A stretch of 6,359 nucleotides of DNA from the NCBI GenBank assembly GCA_024644775.1, contig JAHEHB010000326.1, positions 1 to 6,359 of the forward strand, read 5' to 3'. A model generated the notes under the pieces. It did no database searches and was not told where the DNA came from. It saw only the letters and a list, made by a program, of their open reading frames with translations. The stretch's first letter is position 1, and every line of letters begins with the position of its first letter. This DNA is from Deltaproteobacteria bacterium. GTDB taxonomy: Bacteria; Desulfobacterota; Desulfobacteria; Desulfobacterales; SURF-15. A program made the translations under genes and the position numbers. Below are positions 6,298-6,359 of the stretch, one piece after another.

Positions 6298-6359
6298 CAC
6301 GCAGTTTGGGTCTCAGATGCTTTGGACATTGTCTCAAAAAATACTGGTCTGTCATACCG
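6297..6359 (-). CDS. 3' end of an unidentified gene (partial)
   Basis: Reading leftwards from the window edge, the frame stays open for 20 codons and ends in a TGA at 6299-6297. The visible C-terminus is RYDRPVFFETMSKASETQTA. The TGA shares one base with the ATG of the UPF0280 gene (TGATG), the usual layout of translationally coupled genes, which is the main reason to believe this is a real gene end. The tail carries no recognisable motif, so I do not name the product. In anaerobes UPF0280 genes are often found near COG1900 (DUF39) or NIL-domain/ferredoxin genes linked to homocysteine synthesis, so one of these is a reasonable guess but is not shown by these 20 residues. Confidence 0.65.
   Translation of the reverse strand, partial: RYDRPVFFETMSKASETQTA

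Overview
The window fits a mesophilic, anaerobic member of Desulfobacterota (the old Deltaproteobacteria, close to Desulfobacterales). That is inferred from the gene complement and order, the protein style, and the TTTCAA-rich spacer at the left edge; no ribosomal RNA or taxonomic marker is present. All convincing genes lie on the minus strand, so the biological reading order runs from right to left.

Reading order: (1) the last 20 codons of an unidentified gene entering from the right edge (6297-6359); (2) a UPF0280/COG2122 ApbE-like protein (5536-6297), coupled to it by a TGATG stop/start overlap; (3) a 69-base gap, then a HIT-family nucleotide hydrolase/transferase (4981-5466); (4) after 17 bases a small two-helix membrane protein with a LapA-like N-terminus, a coiled coil and a charged tail (4424-4963); (5) after 24 bases full-length MutS (1778-4399); (6) overlapping the end of mutS by 23 bases, an exported N-acetylmuramoyl-L-alanine amidase with TPR-like, AMIN and Amidase_3 parts (142-1800). 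Below the amidase is a 141-base spacer with stem-loops that may end transcription and a TTTCAA-repeat patch.

Tight spacing suggests that HIT, LapA-like, mutS and amidase form one transcription unit; UPF0280 and its partial upstream neighbour form a coupled pair that may or may not be read through into it. The products belong to different processes (nucleotide metabolism, envelope, DNA mismatch repair, peptidoglycan cleavage), so the unit looks like a housekeeping operon and not one pathway. The UPF0280 pair may concern sulfur amino acid (homocysteine) synthesis, by analogy with methanogens.

I found no mobile element, CRISPR array, tRNA or rRNA, and no frameshifted or broken gene. Every gene-free stretch is shorter than 300 bases. 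I see no clear new multi-gene system. The points most worth checking are the UPF0280 coupling, the lapA-TAG-mutS same-frame junction without a visible ribosome binding site, and the amidase architecture and export mode.
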